Below are positions 1 through 5,192 of a stretch of DNA of 5,970 nt, in pieces. A program made the translations under genes and the position numbers. The first letter of the stretch is position 1; each line of letters begins with the position of its first letter. Origin of the DNA: Acetobacteraceae bacterium (GTDB lineage: Bacteria; Pseudomonadota; Alphaproteobacteria; Acetobacterales; Acetobacteraceae); assembly GCA_947476855.1 (NCBI GenBank), contig CANJSR010000318.1:1-5970 (forward strand), given 5' to 3'. The notes beneath the pieces are model-generated. The model did not search any database. It was not told the origin of the DNA and saw nothing but the letters and a program-made list of their open reading frames with translations.

Positions 1-1
1 G

Positions 2-67
2 ATCGCGAAGACCTGGGGGGTGGAGGGGTTGGCCGACGCGGGGGATTTGTCGCGGGCGGCGGCGTAG
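2..67 (+). CDS. C-terminal end of an unidentified plus-strand gene (5' part outside window)
   Basis: Reading from base 2, 21 sense codons precede a TAG stop at 65-67. The peptide, IAKTWGVEGLADAGDLSRAA followed by one more Ala, has a balanced composition. Nearly every third position is G or C, matching the real genes in this window. The other two plus frames give Gly/Arg-rich low-complexity products. This supports a genuine gene tail that converges on glmS, with the inverted repeat at 81-202 between them. The fragment is too short to name a family, and no start or domain is visible. It could still be chance coding in G-rich DNA. Confidence 0.4.
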   Translation: MAKTWGVEGLADAGDLSRAAA

Positions 68-80
68 GGGGAGGCTGATT

Positions 81-202
81 CTCCCCTCCCCTTGAGGGCT
101 TGGGCCGCGAAGCGGACCGAGGTTGGGGGAGGGGTAGCCACCCCCCCCCGCCGGTGCCGCTAGCCCCCCCACCCCAGCCCTCCCTCTCAAGGGGGGAGGG
201 GG
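81..202. repeat. Imperfect G/C-rich inverted repeat between convergent genes
   Basis: The left arm near 81-98 (CTCCCCTCCCCTTGAGGG) is answered by an inverted copy near 182-202, whose reverse complement reads CCCCCTCCCCCCTTGAGAGGG. The arms differ by small insertions. A second, nested and looser pairing joins the G-rich stretch 121-138 with the C-rich stretch 159-180. The segment also contains a run of nine C at 141-149 and another C run at 164-170. Such CTCCCCTCCCCTTGAGGG-like palindromes resemble dispersed intergenic repeats of alphaproteobacteria (from memory, not searched). The position between two gene tails fits a role in transcript ends. Confidence 0.6.
178..200 (-). terminator. Hairpin 25 nt after the glmS stop; possible weak or bidirectional terminator
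   Basis: CCCTCCC (178-184) and GGGAGGG (194-200) form a perfect 7-bp stem around a 9-nt loop, just downstream of the glmS stop codon in the minus direction. There is no following T-tract on the minus strand, so this is not a canonical intrinsic terminator. It may stabilise the mRNA 3' end or act together with Rho. It lies inside the larger inverted repeat, so it may simply be part of that element. Confidence 0.35.
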
Positions 203-224
203 TTACGGGACAAGCGCGAGCCCC

Positions 225-2048
225 CTACTCCACCGTCACCGACTTCGCGAGGTTCCGCGGCTGATCCACGTCCGTGCCCTTAAGCACGGCCACGTGATAC
301 GCCAGCACCTGCACCGGGATCGCGTACAGGATCGGGGCCACGAAGGGATCGACCGCCGGCAGGACGATTGTATCGACGGAGATGCCCTTCAGCTTCTCCG
401 CCCCCTCGGCATCCGAGAACACGATCACCTGCCCGCCCCGCGCCGCGGCTTCCTGCACATTGGACGCCGTCTTCTCGAACAGCGGGCCGGAGGGCGCGAT
501 GGCGATCACCGGCACCGACTGGTCGATCAGCGCGATCGGGCCGTGCTTCATCTCACCGGCCGCGTAGCCCTCGGCGTGGATGTAGCTGATTTCCTTCAGC
601 TTCAACGCGCCTTCCATGGCGATCGGATAGCAATTCCCCCGCCCCAGGAACAGCACGTCATGCGCCTTGGCGACCCGGCGGGCGATGGCCTGGATGGCAC
701 TGTCTTTCTCCAGCACCTCGGCCGCCCGCTGCGGCACCTCAAGCAAGGCCGCGGTCAGGCGCGCCTCGGTGGCGGCATCGATCGCCCCGCGGGCGCGACC
801 GGCGGCAAGGGCGAGACAGGCCAGCACCGACAACTGCGCGGTAAAGGCCTTGGTCGAGGCAACCCCGATCTCCGGCCCCGCCACGGTTTCCAGCACGCCG
901 TCGGATTCCCGGGCCATGCTGCTCTCGGGAACGTTGACGATCGACAGGATGCTCTGCCCCTGCTCACGCATATAGCGCAGGGCGGCGAGCGTATCGGCGG
1001 TTTCGCCGGACTGCGACACCAATAGGCCAAGCCCCTTGTCGGGCATCGGCGGCGTGCGATAGCGGAACTCGCTGGCCACGTCACCATCCATCGGAATGCG
1101 GGCCACCGCCTCGAACCACCAGCGGCCGACCAGGCCGGCGTAGAAGGCGCTGCCACACGCGCTCATGGTGATGCGCGGCACGGTGGCGAAGTCGACCGGC
1201 AGTTTCGGCAGCATCACGGCCCTGGTGCGCGGATTGATCATCCGATGCAGCGTGTCCCCGATCACGGCCGGGTGCTCATGGAGTTCCTTCTCCATGAAAT
1301 GACGGTAGTTGCCCTTGCCGATCGCGGCCCCGGTCAGGCGGGTCAGCTTGATCTCGCGCTGGACCTCGTTGCCCTCGATATCGAAGAACTTCGCGCCATG
1401 GCGGTCGACCACGGTCCAGTCGCCATCACGCAGATAGGCGATGCGACGGGTCAGCGGCGCCAGCGCCAGGCCGTCGGAACCGAGGAACATCTCATCCTCG
1501 CCGAACCCCACAGCGAGCGGGGCGCCGAACTGTGCGCCGATCATCAGTTCCGGGTGGCCCGAGAAGATCATGGCCAGGGCGAAGGCGCCGTGCAGGCGGG
1601 CAAAAGTCTTGCCCGCGGCCTCCACCGGGGTCAGGCCCTGTTGCAGATACAGGTCGACCAGTTGCGCGACCGTTTCGGTGTCGGTCTCACTCGTGAAGAC
1701 CTGCCCCGCGGCTTCCAGTTCGGCGCGCAGTTCGGCATGATTCTCGATGATGCCGTTATGGACGACGACGACGCGGGACGTGCCGTGCGGATGGGCGTTC
1801 TGTTCCGTGGGCGCGCCATGCGTGGCCCAGCGGGTATGGCCGATGCCGATCTTGCCCGTCAGCGGCATCCCTTCCAGGGAGGCCGACAGGTTCGCCAGCT
1901 TCCCCTCCGCCCTGCGGCGATTGATGACGCCGTCCACCAGCGTGGCGATGCCGGCGCTGTCGTAGCCGCGGTATTCCAACCGGCGCAGCGCATCCAGAAT
2001 GAGCGGCGCGGCCAGCCGTGGCCCGATGACACCTACAATTCCACACAT
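225..2048 (-). CDS. glmS: Glutamine--fructose-6-phosphate aminotransferase (isomerizing)
   Basis: GlmS converts fructose-6-phosphate and glutamine to glucosamine-6-phosphate and glutamate in the cytoplasm, the committed step of hexosamine synthesis. The 607-aa product has the family's usual length and architecture. The N-terminal class-II glutaminase domain begins MCGIVGVIG, where Cys2 becomes the catalytic N-terminal residue after Met removal; this fixes the start. HTRWATHG is at residues 71-78 and HNG at 97-99. Two SIS isomerase domains follow, with SACGSAFYAG near 296-305, SQSGETADT at 345-353, STKAFTAQ at 398-405 and GRGNCYPIAMEGALKLKE at 469-486. Glu486 and His502 (in EMKHGP) match the isomerase residues Glu488 and His504 of E. 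coli GlmS, and Lys602 in the tail NLAKSVTVE matches Lys603. No key residue is missing. It lies 1 nt after glmU in the same operon and has no leader of its own, so a glmS ribozyme is absent. Confidence 0.98.
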   Translation of the reverse strand: MCGIVGVIGPRLAAPLILDALRRLEYRGYDSAGIATLVDGVINRRRAEGKLANLSASLEGMPLTGKIGIGHTRWATHGAPTEQNAHPHGTSRVVVVHNGIIENHAELRAELEAAGQVFTSETDTETVAQLVDLYLQQGLTPVEAAGKTFARLHGAFALAMIFSGHPELMIGAQFGAPLAVGFGEDEMFLGSDGLALAPLTRRIAYLRDGDWTVVDRHGAKFFDIEGNEVQREIKLTRLTGAAIGKGNYRHFMEKELHEHPAVIGDTLHRMINPRTRAVMLPKLPVDFATVPRITMSACGSAFYAGLVGRWWFEAVARIPMDGDVASEFRYRTPPMPDKGLGLLVSQSGETADTLAALRYMREQGQSILSIVNVPESSMARESDGVLETVAGPEIGVASTKAFTAQLSVLACLALAAGRARGAIDAATEARLTAALLEVPQRAAEVLEKDSAIQAIARRVAKAHDVLFLGRGNCYPIAMEGALKLKEISYIHAEGYAAGEMKHGPIALIDQSVPVIAIAPSGPLFEKTASNVQEAAARGGQVIVFSDAEGAEKLKGISVDTIVLPAVDPFVAPILYAIPVQVLAYHVAVLKGTDVDQPRNLAKSVTVE

Positions 2049-2049
2049 A

Positions 2050-3366
2050 TCAACGTCGTTCCTTCTTTGCCGCCCGCATGTCCGCCGCCCGTCCGGGCTT
2101 CTGCACCTGCCGCCCGCGCGCGATCGCCAGGGCGTCTGGCATCACGTCCTCGGTGATCACGCTGCCGGCCGCGATGACCGCGCCATCGCCCACCGTAACG
2201 GGAGCCACGAGGGCGACGTCGGAGCCGATGAAGGCATTCGCCCCGATCGTGGTGCGATGCTTGTTCACGCCGTCATAGTTGCAGGTGATCGTTCCGGCGC
2301 CGATATTCGTGCCGGCGCCCACCGAGGCGTCGCCGATGTAGCTCAGGTGGTTCGCCTTCACCCCGACATCCAGGGTGGCGGCCTTCACTTCCACGAAATT
2401 GCCGACATGGACATCCCGGGCCAGAACCGCACCTGGCCGCAGGCGGGCGAAGGGACCGACGATGCAGCCGGGGCCGACCGTGCAGCCCTCCAGATGGCTG
2501 TTGGCACGGATCGTGACCCCATCGGCGATCTTCACGCCGGGACCGAAGAACACATTCGGCTCAATCGTCACGTCGGCGCCGAGTTCCGTGTCATGCGAGA
2601 GAAAAACCGAGGTGGGGTCGATCATCGTCACGCCCCCCTCCATCGCCCGCCGGCGCAGCCAGGATTGCAGCACCGCCTCGGCCGCGGCGAGTTCCACACG
2701 GGAATTGACGCCGCCGAGTTCCTCGGCCGGTGCCTCGACCGCCGCCACCCGCCGACCATCCGCGCGGGCCAGGGCGACAAGGTCGGTGAGATAATATTCG
2801 CCCTTGGCATTGTCGTTGCGCACGGCTTGCAGCCAGCGCGTCATGTCCGCGGCCGGTCCGCACAGGACCCCGGCGTTGCACAGGTCGATCGCGCGTTCCG
2901 CCTCGGTCGCGTCCGCCCATTCGACGATGCGTTCGACAAACCCATCCCGCGTGACGACGCGCCCGTACCGCCCGGGGTCGTCGGGACAAAACGCCAGCAG
3001 CCCCAGGCCGACATCGCCGGACGCGCGCCGATCCAGCATCCGGCGCAACGTCTCGGTCCGGATCAGCGGGTTGTCGGCATACAGGACGGCGACCTCTCCA
3101 TCACCGAAATGATCCACCGCCTGCAACGCGGCATGCGCCGTGCCCAGCCGATCATGCTGCACCACGCAGACATGCGGAGCGGCTTCCGCCCGGACCTGGT
3201 CCATGTCGGGGCCGAGAACGACGACGATGCGGGAGAAGACGGGCTCGCAACTGGCCAGCAGATGGCGCAGCATGGATCGGCCCGCGATCCTGTGCAGGGT
3301 CTTGGGCAGGGCTGACTTCATCCGAGTCCCCAGACCCGCGGCCAGGATGATGGCGGTTGCTTGCAT
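2050..3366 (-). CDS. glmU: Bifunctional glucosamine-1-phosphate N-acetyltransferase / UDP-GlcNAc pyrophosphorylase
   Basis: GlmU acetylates glucosamine-1-phosphate with acetyl-CoA and then couples it to UTP, giving UDP-GlcNAc for peptidoglycan and lipopolysaccharide. The 438-aa product is slightly shorter than the roughly 456-aa E. coli enzyme. The N-terminal nucleotidyltransferase domain (about 1-225) has LAAGLGTRMKS at 8-18, LPK with Lys22, QHDRLGTAHA at 70-79, YADNP at 96-100 with the metal-binding Asp98, and Asn221 in GGVNSR. The C-terminal part (about 245-420) is a left-handed beta-helix of hexapeptide repeats. It carries FARLRPG with Arg309, VGNFVEVK with Lys328, His340 and NIGAGTITCNYDG at 354-366, the acetyltransferase active-site set. 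YADNP replaces the more usual YGDVP, but the Asp is kept. The start is preceded by a strong Shine-Dalgarno sequence. It is the first gene of a glmU-glmS operon; glmM is not nearby. Confidence 0.97.
   Translation of the reverse strand: MQATAIILAAGLGTRMKSALPKTLHRIAGRSMLRHLLASCEPVFSRIVVVLGPDMDQVRAEAAPHVCVVQHDRLGTAHAALQAVDHFGDGEVAVLYADNPLIRTETLRRMLDRRASGDVGLGLLAFCPDDPGRYGRVVTRDGFVERIVEWADATEAERAIDLCNAGVLCGPAADMTRWLQAVRNDNAKGEYYLTDLVALARADGRRVAAVEAPAEELGGVNSRVELAAAEAVLQSWLRRRAMEGGVTMIDPTSVFLSHDTELGADVTIEPNVFFGPGVKIADGVTIRANSHLEGCTVGPGCIVGPFARLRPGAVLARDVHVGNFVEVKAATLDVGVKANHLSYIGDASVGAGTNIGAGTITCNYDGVNKHRTTIGANAFIGSDVALVAPVTVGDGAVIAAGSVITEDVMPDALAIARGRQVQKPGRAADMRAAKKERR
2059..2067 (-). promoter_or_regulatory. 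Ribosome binding site of glmS inside the glmU 3' end
   Basis: On the minus strand AAGAAGGAA lies 10 nt before the glmS ATG (2048-2046), within the last codons of glmU, whose TGA is at 2052-2050. The glmS start is therefore served from inside glmU, consistent with co-transcription and possible translational coupling. Confidence 0.75.
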
Positions 3367-3368
3367 GG

Positions 3369-3377
3369 CCTTCCCCT
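3369..3377 (-). promoter_or_regulatory. Ribosome binding site of glmU
   Basis: On the minus strand AGGGGAAGG ends 2 nt before the ATG (3366-3364), with the core AGGGGA correctly spaced about 5 nt away. It supports this ATG as the glmU start. Confidence 0.7.
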
Positions 3378-3387
3378 GCTTGGCTAT

Positions 3388-3422
3388 GCATCCGGGTAGC
3401 GGCGAAGCCGGATGCCTGTCAA
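3388..3422 (-). promoter_or_regulatory. Candidate glmU promoter/leader with an 8-bp inverted repeat
   Basis: The 105-bp gap between glmU and the divergent phosphatase must hold the glmUS promoter. On the minus strand a perfect -35-like TTGACA lies at 3422-3417. At 17-18 nt spacing the -10 region (CTACCC or TACCCG) is a poor match to TATAAT, so the promoter call is tentative. Just downstream, GCATCCGG (3388-3395) and CCGGATGC (3408-3415) form a perfect 8-bp inverted repeat with a 12-nt centre, also containing the short palindrome GGCGAAGCC (3401-3409). It could be an operator or a leader hairpin. Confidence 0.35.
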
Positions 3423-3458
3423 AGCCTACCGTTCCCGGATTGGCTCAATTCACGTTTC

Positions 3459-3462
3459 GGAG
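3459..3462 (+). promoter_or_regulatory. Ribosome binding site that favours the GTG start of the phosphatase
   Basis: GGAG lies 9 nt before the GTG at 3472-3474. The alternative in-frame ATG at 3412 has no convincing Shine-Dalgarno sequence and sits in the right arm of the inverted repeat 3388-3415. Confidence 0.5.
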
Positions 3463-3471
3463 TTTGACATC

Positions 3472-4128
3472 GTGCCGCGAACCCTTCTGCTGGACCTGGA
3501 TGGCACACTCGTGGACACCGTGCCCGACCTGGCCGCGGCGCTGAACCGACTGATGGTCTCCCGCCGGCTGGCGACGTTCTCCCACCCCGAGACCGCCGCC
3601 ATGGTCGGCGACGGCGTGGCTGCCCTGGTGCGGAAGGCCTTCGCCCAGCGCGGCGCGGAACCGGATGCGGAGGCCGTCGCCTCCTTCGCCGCCGACTATG
3701 CGGGCCATGCCGCGGTTGAAAGCCGGTTGTATCCCAATGTCCTGCCCGTCCTGCGCGACCTGTCCGGCGCGGGCTGGCGGCTCGCGGTCTGCACCAACAA
3801 GCCCGAGGGTGCGGCACGGTCCCTGCTGGATGCGCTTGGCCTGCTGCCCTTGATGGTCGCGGTGGGCGGCGGCGACAGCTTCCCGGTTCGCAAGCCCGAT
3901 CCTGCGCACATGACCGCGACCCTGTCCGCCGCCGGTGGCACCGCGGACCGTGCCATCATGGCCGGCGACCACGCGAACGACATCGTCGCCTCCAAGGGCG
4001 CCGGCCTGCCCTGCATCTTCGCCGCCTGGGGCTATGGTCCGCGCACCATGGCCGAGGGTGCGGCCGCCATCGCCCGCGACATCACGGAGATGGCGGAGAT
4101 CGCGTCCCGCCTGGTTCCGGCAGGGTAA
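3472..4128 (+). CDS. gph: HAD-superfamily hydrolase, phosphoglycolate phosphatase-like
   Basis: This is a cytoplasmic HAD phosphatase that probably removes phosphate from 2-phosphoglycolate, a by-product of DNA repair or of Rubisco oxygenation. Substrate cannot be proven from sequence, and related small phosphate esters are possible. With the GTG start it has 218 aa, typical for the family. Motif I, DLDGTLVD (residues 8-15), holds the nucleophile Asp8 and acid Asp10. The helical cap follows (about 15-85). Motif II is Thr108 in CTNKP, motif III Lys141 in VRKPDP, and motif IV GDHAND (165-170) holds metal-binding Asp166 and Asp170. Family members more often have GDS than GDH here. I chose GTG 3472 because the protein then starts directly before strand 1 of the fold and has GGAG upstream. 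The ATG at 3412 would add 20 residues with no clear role. It is divergent from glmU, and its 3' end overlaps the convergent DUF3108 gene by 47 bp. Confidence 0.88.
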   Translation: MPRTLLLDLDGTLVDTVPDLAAALNRLMVSRRLATFSHPETAAMVGDGVAALVRKAFAQRGAEPDAEAVASFAADYAGHAAVESRLYPNVLPVLRDLSGAGWRLAVCTNKPEGAARSLLDALGLLPLMVAVGGGDSFPVRKPDPAHMTATLSAAGGTADRAIMAGDHANDIVASKGAGLPCIFAAWGYGPRTMAEGAAAIARDITEMAEIASRLVPAG

Positions 4129-4936
4129 CCGAGGCGGGCCGGAGTTCCGGGTCCGGCGTGATCGCGGTCATATACATCCGCGCGATCCCGAGGCGCCTGG
4201 TGTCGAAGGTGATCCGAACCGGCACGGGAAACGCGCCAGGCATGGCGCGGGCGAACCAGGCCGATCCGGTATAGGGGCGCTGGCGATAGTCCGAATCGTC
4301 CGACTTCCGAAACCCCGCCACCACCCGAGCCTCAAAATCACACCGCAGCGCTCGGCCGTTATACGACGACCGCGCGGTCTGTTCGAGTTGCTCCTCCCCC
4401 CGGGTCGAGGCCGTGACAACCGTGGCCCGCCGCCCGTCAAACAGGCGCGCCGAGGAATCACACCGCCCGTCCCGTCCGATCTGCCCGATCAGGCCGGCCA
4501 GCGCGCTGAGCGTGTCGATCGCCCCCGTCCGCATCGAGTCGGGCACCGGCTCCCGCTCCTCATCGACGGGCGGCAGGAGAGTCCGCACCTCGGGCAGATC
4601 ACGCACATAGTCGATCTGGGAGACGTAGTCCTTGCCGCGCCACAGCCCCATGCCCTGATAACGGTGCGGGCTCGGGCGGGTCGCGTCCCAGGCGCCGAAC
4701 ACGGCATTCTGCTGCTGCCCGGGATAGAGCACGCCCAGGACCCCGGTCGTCCGGTAGCGCACATCAAGCTGATACCCCGCGGTGCCGAGCGCCATGCGGG
4801 CGTTGGCGGTGGCGAAGTCGATGCCGCCCGCGTAGACGTGGTAGGTGGCCTGGAGACGCTCATGCGCCAGTGCGGGCGCGGCGCCCAGAAGGCCGACCGC
4901 GAGAAGGGTGATGGCCTGTGTTCTCATGGGACGCAT
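4082..4936 (-). CDS. Secreted DUF3108-family protein of unknown function
   Basis: The 284-aa product begins with a classic signal peptide: Arg residues near the start, a hydrophobic core ITLLAVGLLGAA (9-20), and a likely cleavage after PALA at 24/25. It should therefore be exported to the periplasm. The mature part matches my recollection of DUF3108: a beta-rich fold opening with LQATYHVYAGGIDFATA (28-44) and YQLDVRYRTTG (55-65), later LFDGRR (165-170) and VAGFRKSD (206-213). Two cysteines, Cys159 and Cys199, could form a disulfide outside the cytoplasm. No catalytic motif is visible and the family has no firm function. Two starts are possible, Met1 at 4936 and Met4 at 4927; neither has a clear Shine-Dalgarno sequence and both keep the signal peptide. 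The last 15 codons plus stop are antisense to the end of the phosphatase gene, and the tail GGTRSPPSP looks like unconserved read-through. Confidence 0.85.
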   Translation of the reverse strand: MRPMRTQAITLLAVGLLGAAPALAHERLQATYHVYAGGIDFATANARMALGTAGYQLDVRYRTTGVLGVLYPGQQQNAVFGAWDATRPSPHRYQGMGLWRGKDYVSQIDYVRDLPEVRTLLPPVDEEREPVPDSMRTGAIDTLSALAGLIGQIGRDGRCDSSARLFDGRRATVVTASTRGEEQLEQTARSSYNGRALRCDFEARVVAGFRKSDDSDYRQRPYTGSAWFARAMPGAFPVPVRITFDTRRLGIARMYMTAITPDPELRPASVTLPEPGGTRSPPSP

Positions 4937-4961
4937 CTAAGCACAAACGGGCTGGGTGCAA
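4935..4961 (-). promoter_or_regulatory. Tentative promoter of the DUF3108 gene, possibly giving a leaderless mRNA
   Basis: On the minus strand TTGCAC (4961-4956) and TTAGAT (4940-4935) resemble -35 and -10 boxes, but the spacer is only 15 nt. Transcription starting about 7 nt past the -10 box would begin at or next to the ATG of Met4 (4927), which would explain the missing ribosome binding site. The match is weak. Confidence 0.2.
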
Positions 4962-4971
4962 GTTGGTAGCG

Positions 4972-5042
4972 TTGGGGGGATCCCGGGAGGGGCTGAGGCT
5001 GTGGTTGAAACATCACCTCAGCCCCTCCCGGAATCCCCCCAA
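4972..5042. repeat. Long near-perfect palindrome, 27-bp arms and 17-nt loop
   Basis: The left arm 4972-4998 runs from TTGGGGGGAT through GGGAGGGGCTGAGG. The right arm 5016-5042 is its reverse complement except for one position, C4982 against A5032/A5033. The mismatch is C-A in a plus-strand transcript and G-U in a minus-strand transcript, so the minus-strand RNA would pair along the whole stem. The loop 4999-5015 is CTGTGGTTGAAACATCA. It lies between two divergent genes, so it is not placed like a normal terminator. No flanking target duplication or transposase is seen. Probably a dispersed intergenic palindromic repeat. Confidence 0.8.
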
Positions 5043-5052
5043 TCCAATGGTT

Positions 5053-5122
5053 CCAAGGGCTCGGCCCTTGGTGGGGGTCAAGGGGGCAACGCCCCCTTGT
5101 GGGGTTTGGGGCAAAGCCCCAA
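5053..5122. repeat. Three consecutive short hairpins with 3-nt loops
   Basis: Three perfect stem-loops follow each other. CCAAGGGC/GCCCTTGG (5053-5060 and 5064-5071) has loop TCG. CAAGGGGGC/GCCCCCTTG (5079-5087 and 5091-5099) has loop AAC. TTGGGGC/GCCCCAA (5106-5112 and 5116-5122) has loop AAA. The spacers are short (7 and 6 nt) and G/T-rich. This modular arrangement resembles intergenic repeats known from Acetobacteraceae and related genomes (recollection, not searched). Open frames crossing it encode Gly-rich peptides and are not believable genes. Confidence 0.75.
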
Positions 5123-5146
5123 CGCCACCAAACATTGACGCCAAGG

Positions 5147-5182
5147 CCCCCTTGTTTCAGCTTCGCCGCGATCAAGGGGGAG
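5147..5182 (+). promoter_or_regulatory. Ribosome binding site of the ThDP enzyme with a pairing partner that can mask it
   Basis: AAGGGGGAG (5174-5182) ends 10 nt before the ATG at 5193 and is the likely Shine-Dalgarno sequence. Upstream, CCCCCTTG (5147-5154) is the exact reverse complement of CAAGGGGG (5173-5180), with an 18-nt loop between. In RNA this 8-bp stem would cover most of the ribosome binding site. A second CCCCCTTG copy at 5092-5099 could pair with it instead. Regulation is inferred from pairing only. Confidence 0.5.
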
Positions 5183-5192
5183 ACCTTTCCAC

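Noticed and set aside
1245..2156. Plus-strand open frame of 303 codons antisense to glmS, and a similar one at 294-1025
   Set aside because: Both are mirror frames of the glmS coding region, with biased composition and no family resemblance.
1999..3315. Plus-strand open frame of 438 codons antisense to glmU
   Set aside because: It lies across a clear glmU gene; the product is rich in Arg, His, Gly and Asp with no recognisable motif. Long antisense frames are normal in GC-rich coding DNA.
3464..3469. TTGACA on the plus strand as a -35 box for the phosphatase
   Set aside because: It lies between the proposed ribosome binding site and the GTG start, and no -10-like sequence follows at 16-18 nt. 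A transcript from it would start inside the gene.
3935..4969. Plus-strand open frame of 344 codons over the DUF3108 gene
   Set aside because: The opposite strand encodes a signal peptide and a DUF3108-like domain; this product is Arg/Pro-rich and starts inside the phosphatase gene.
4972..5042. Palindrome as the inverted ends of an insertion sequence
   Set aside because: Only 17 nt separate the arms, there is no transposase, and the flanks show no target-site duplication.
5053..5122. Triloop hairpins as a CRISPR array or a riboswitch
   Set aside because: The three stems are not identical repeats with unique spacers, and no cas gene or known riboswitch core is present.
5135..5163. TTGACG at 5135-5140 as the -35 box of the ThDP enzyme promoter
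   Set aside because: At 17-18 nt spacing the sequence (CAGCTT or AGCTTC) is a poor -10 match, so I do not list it as a feature.
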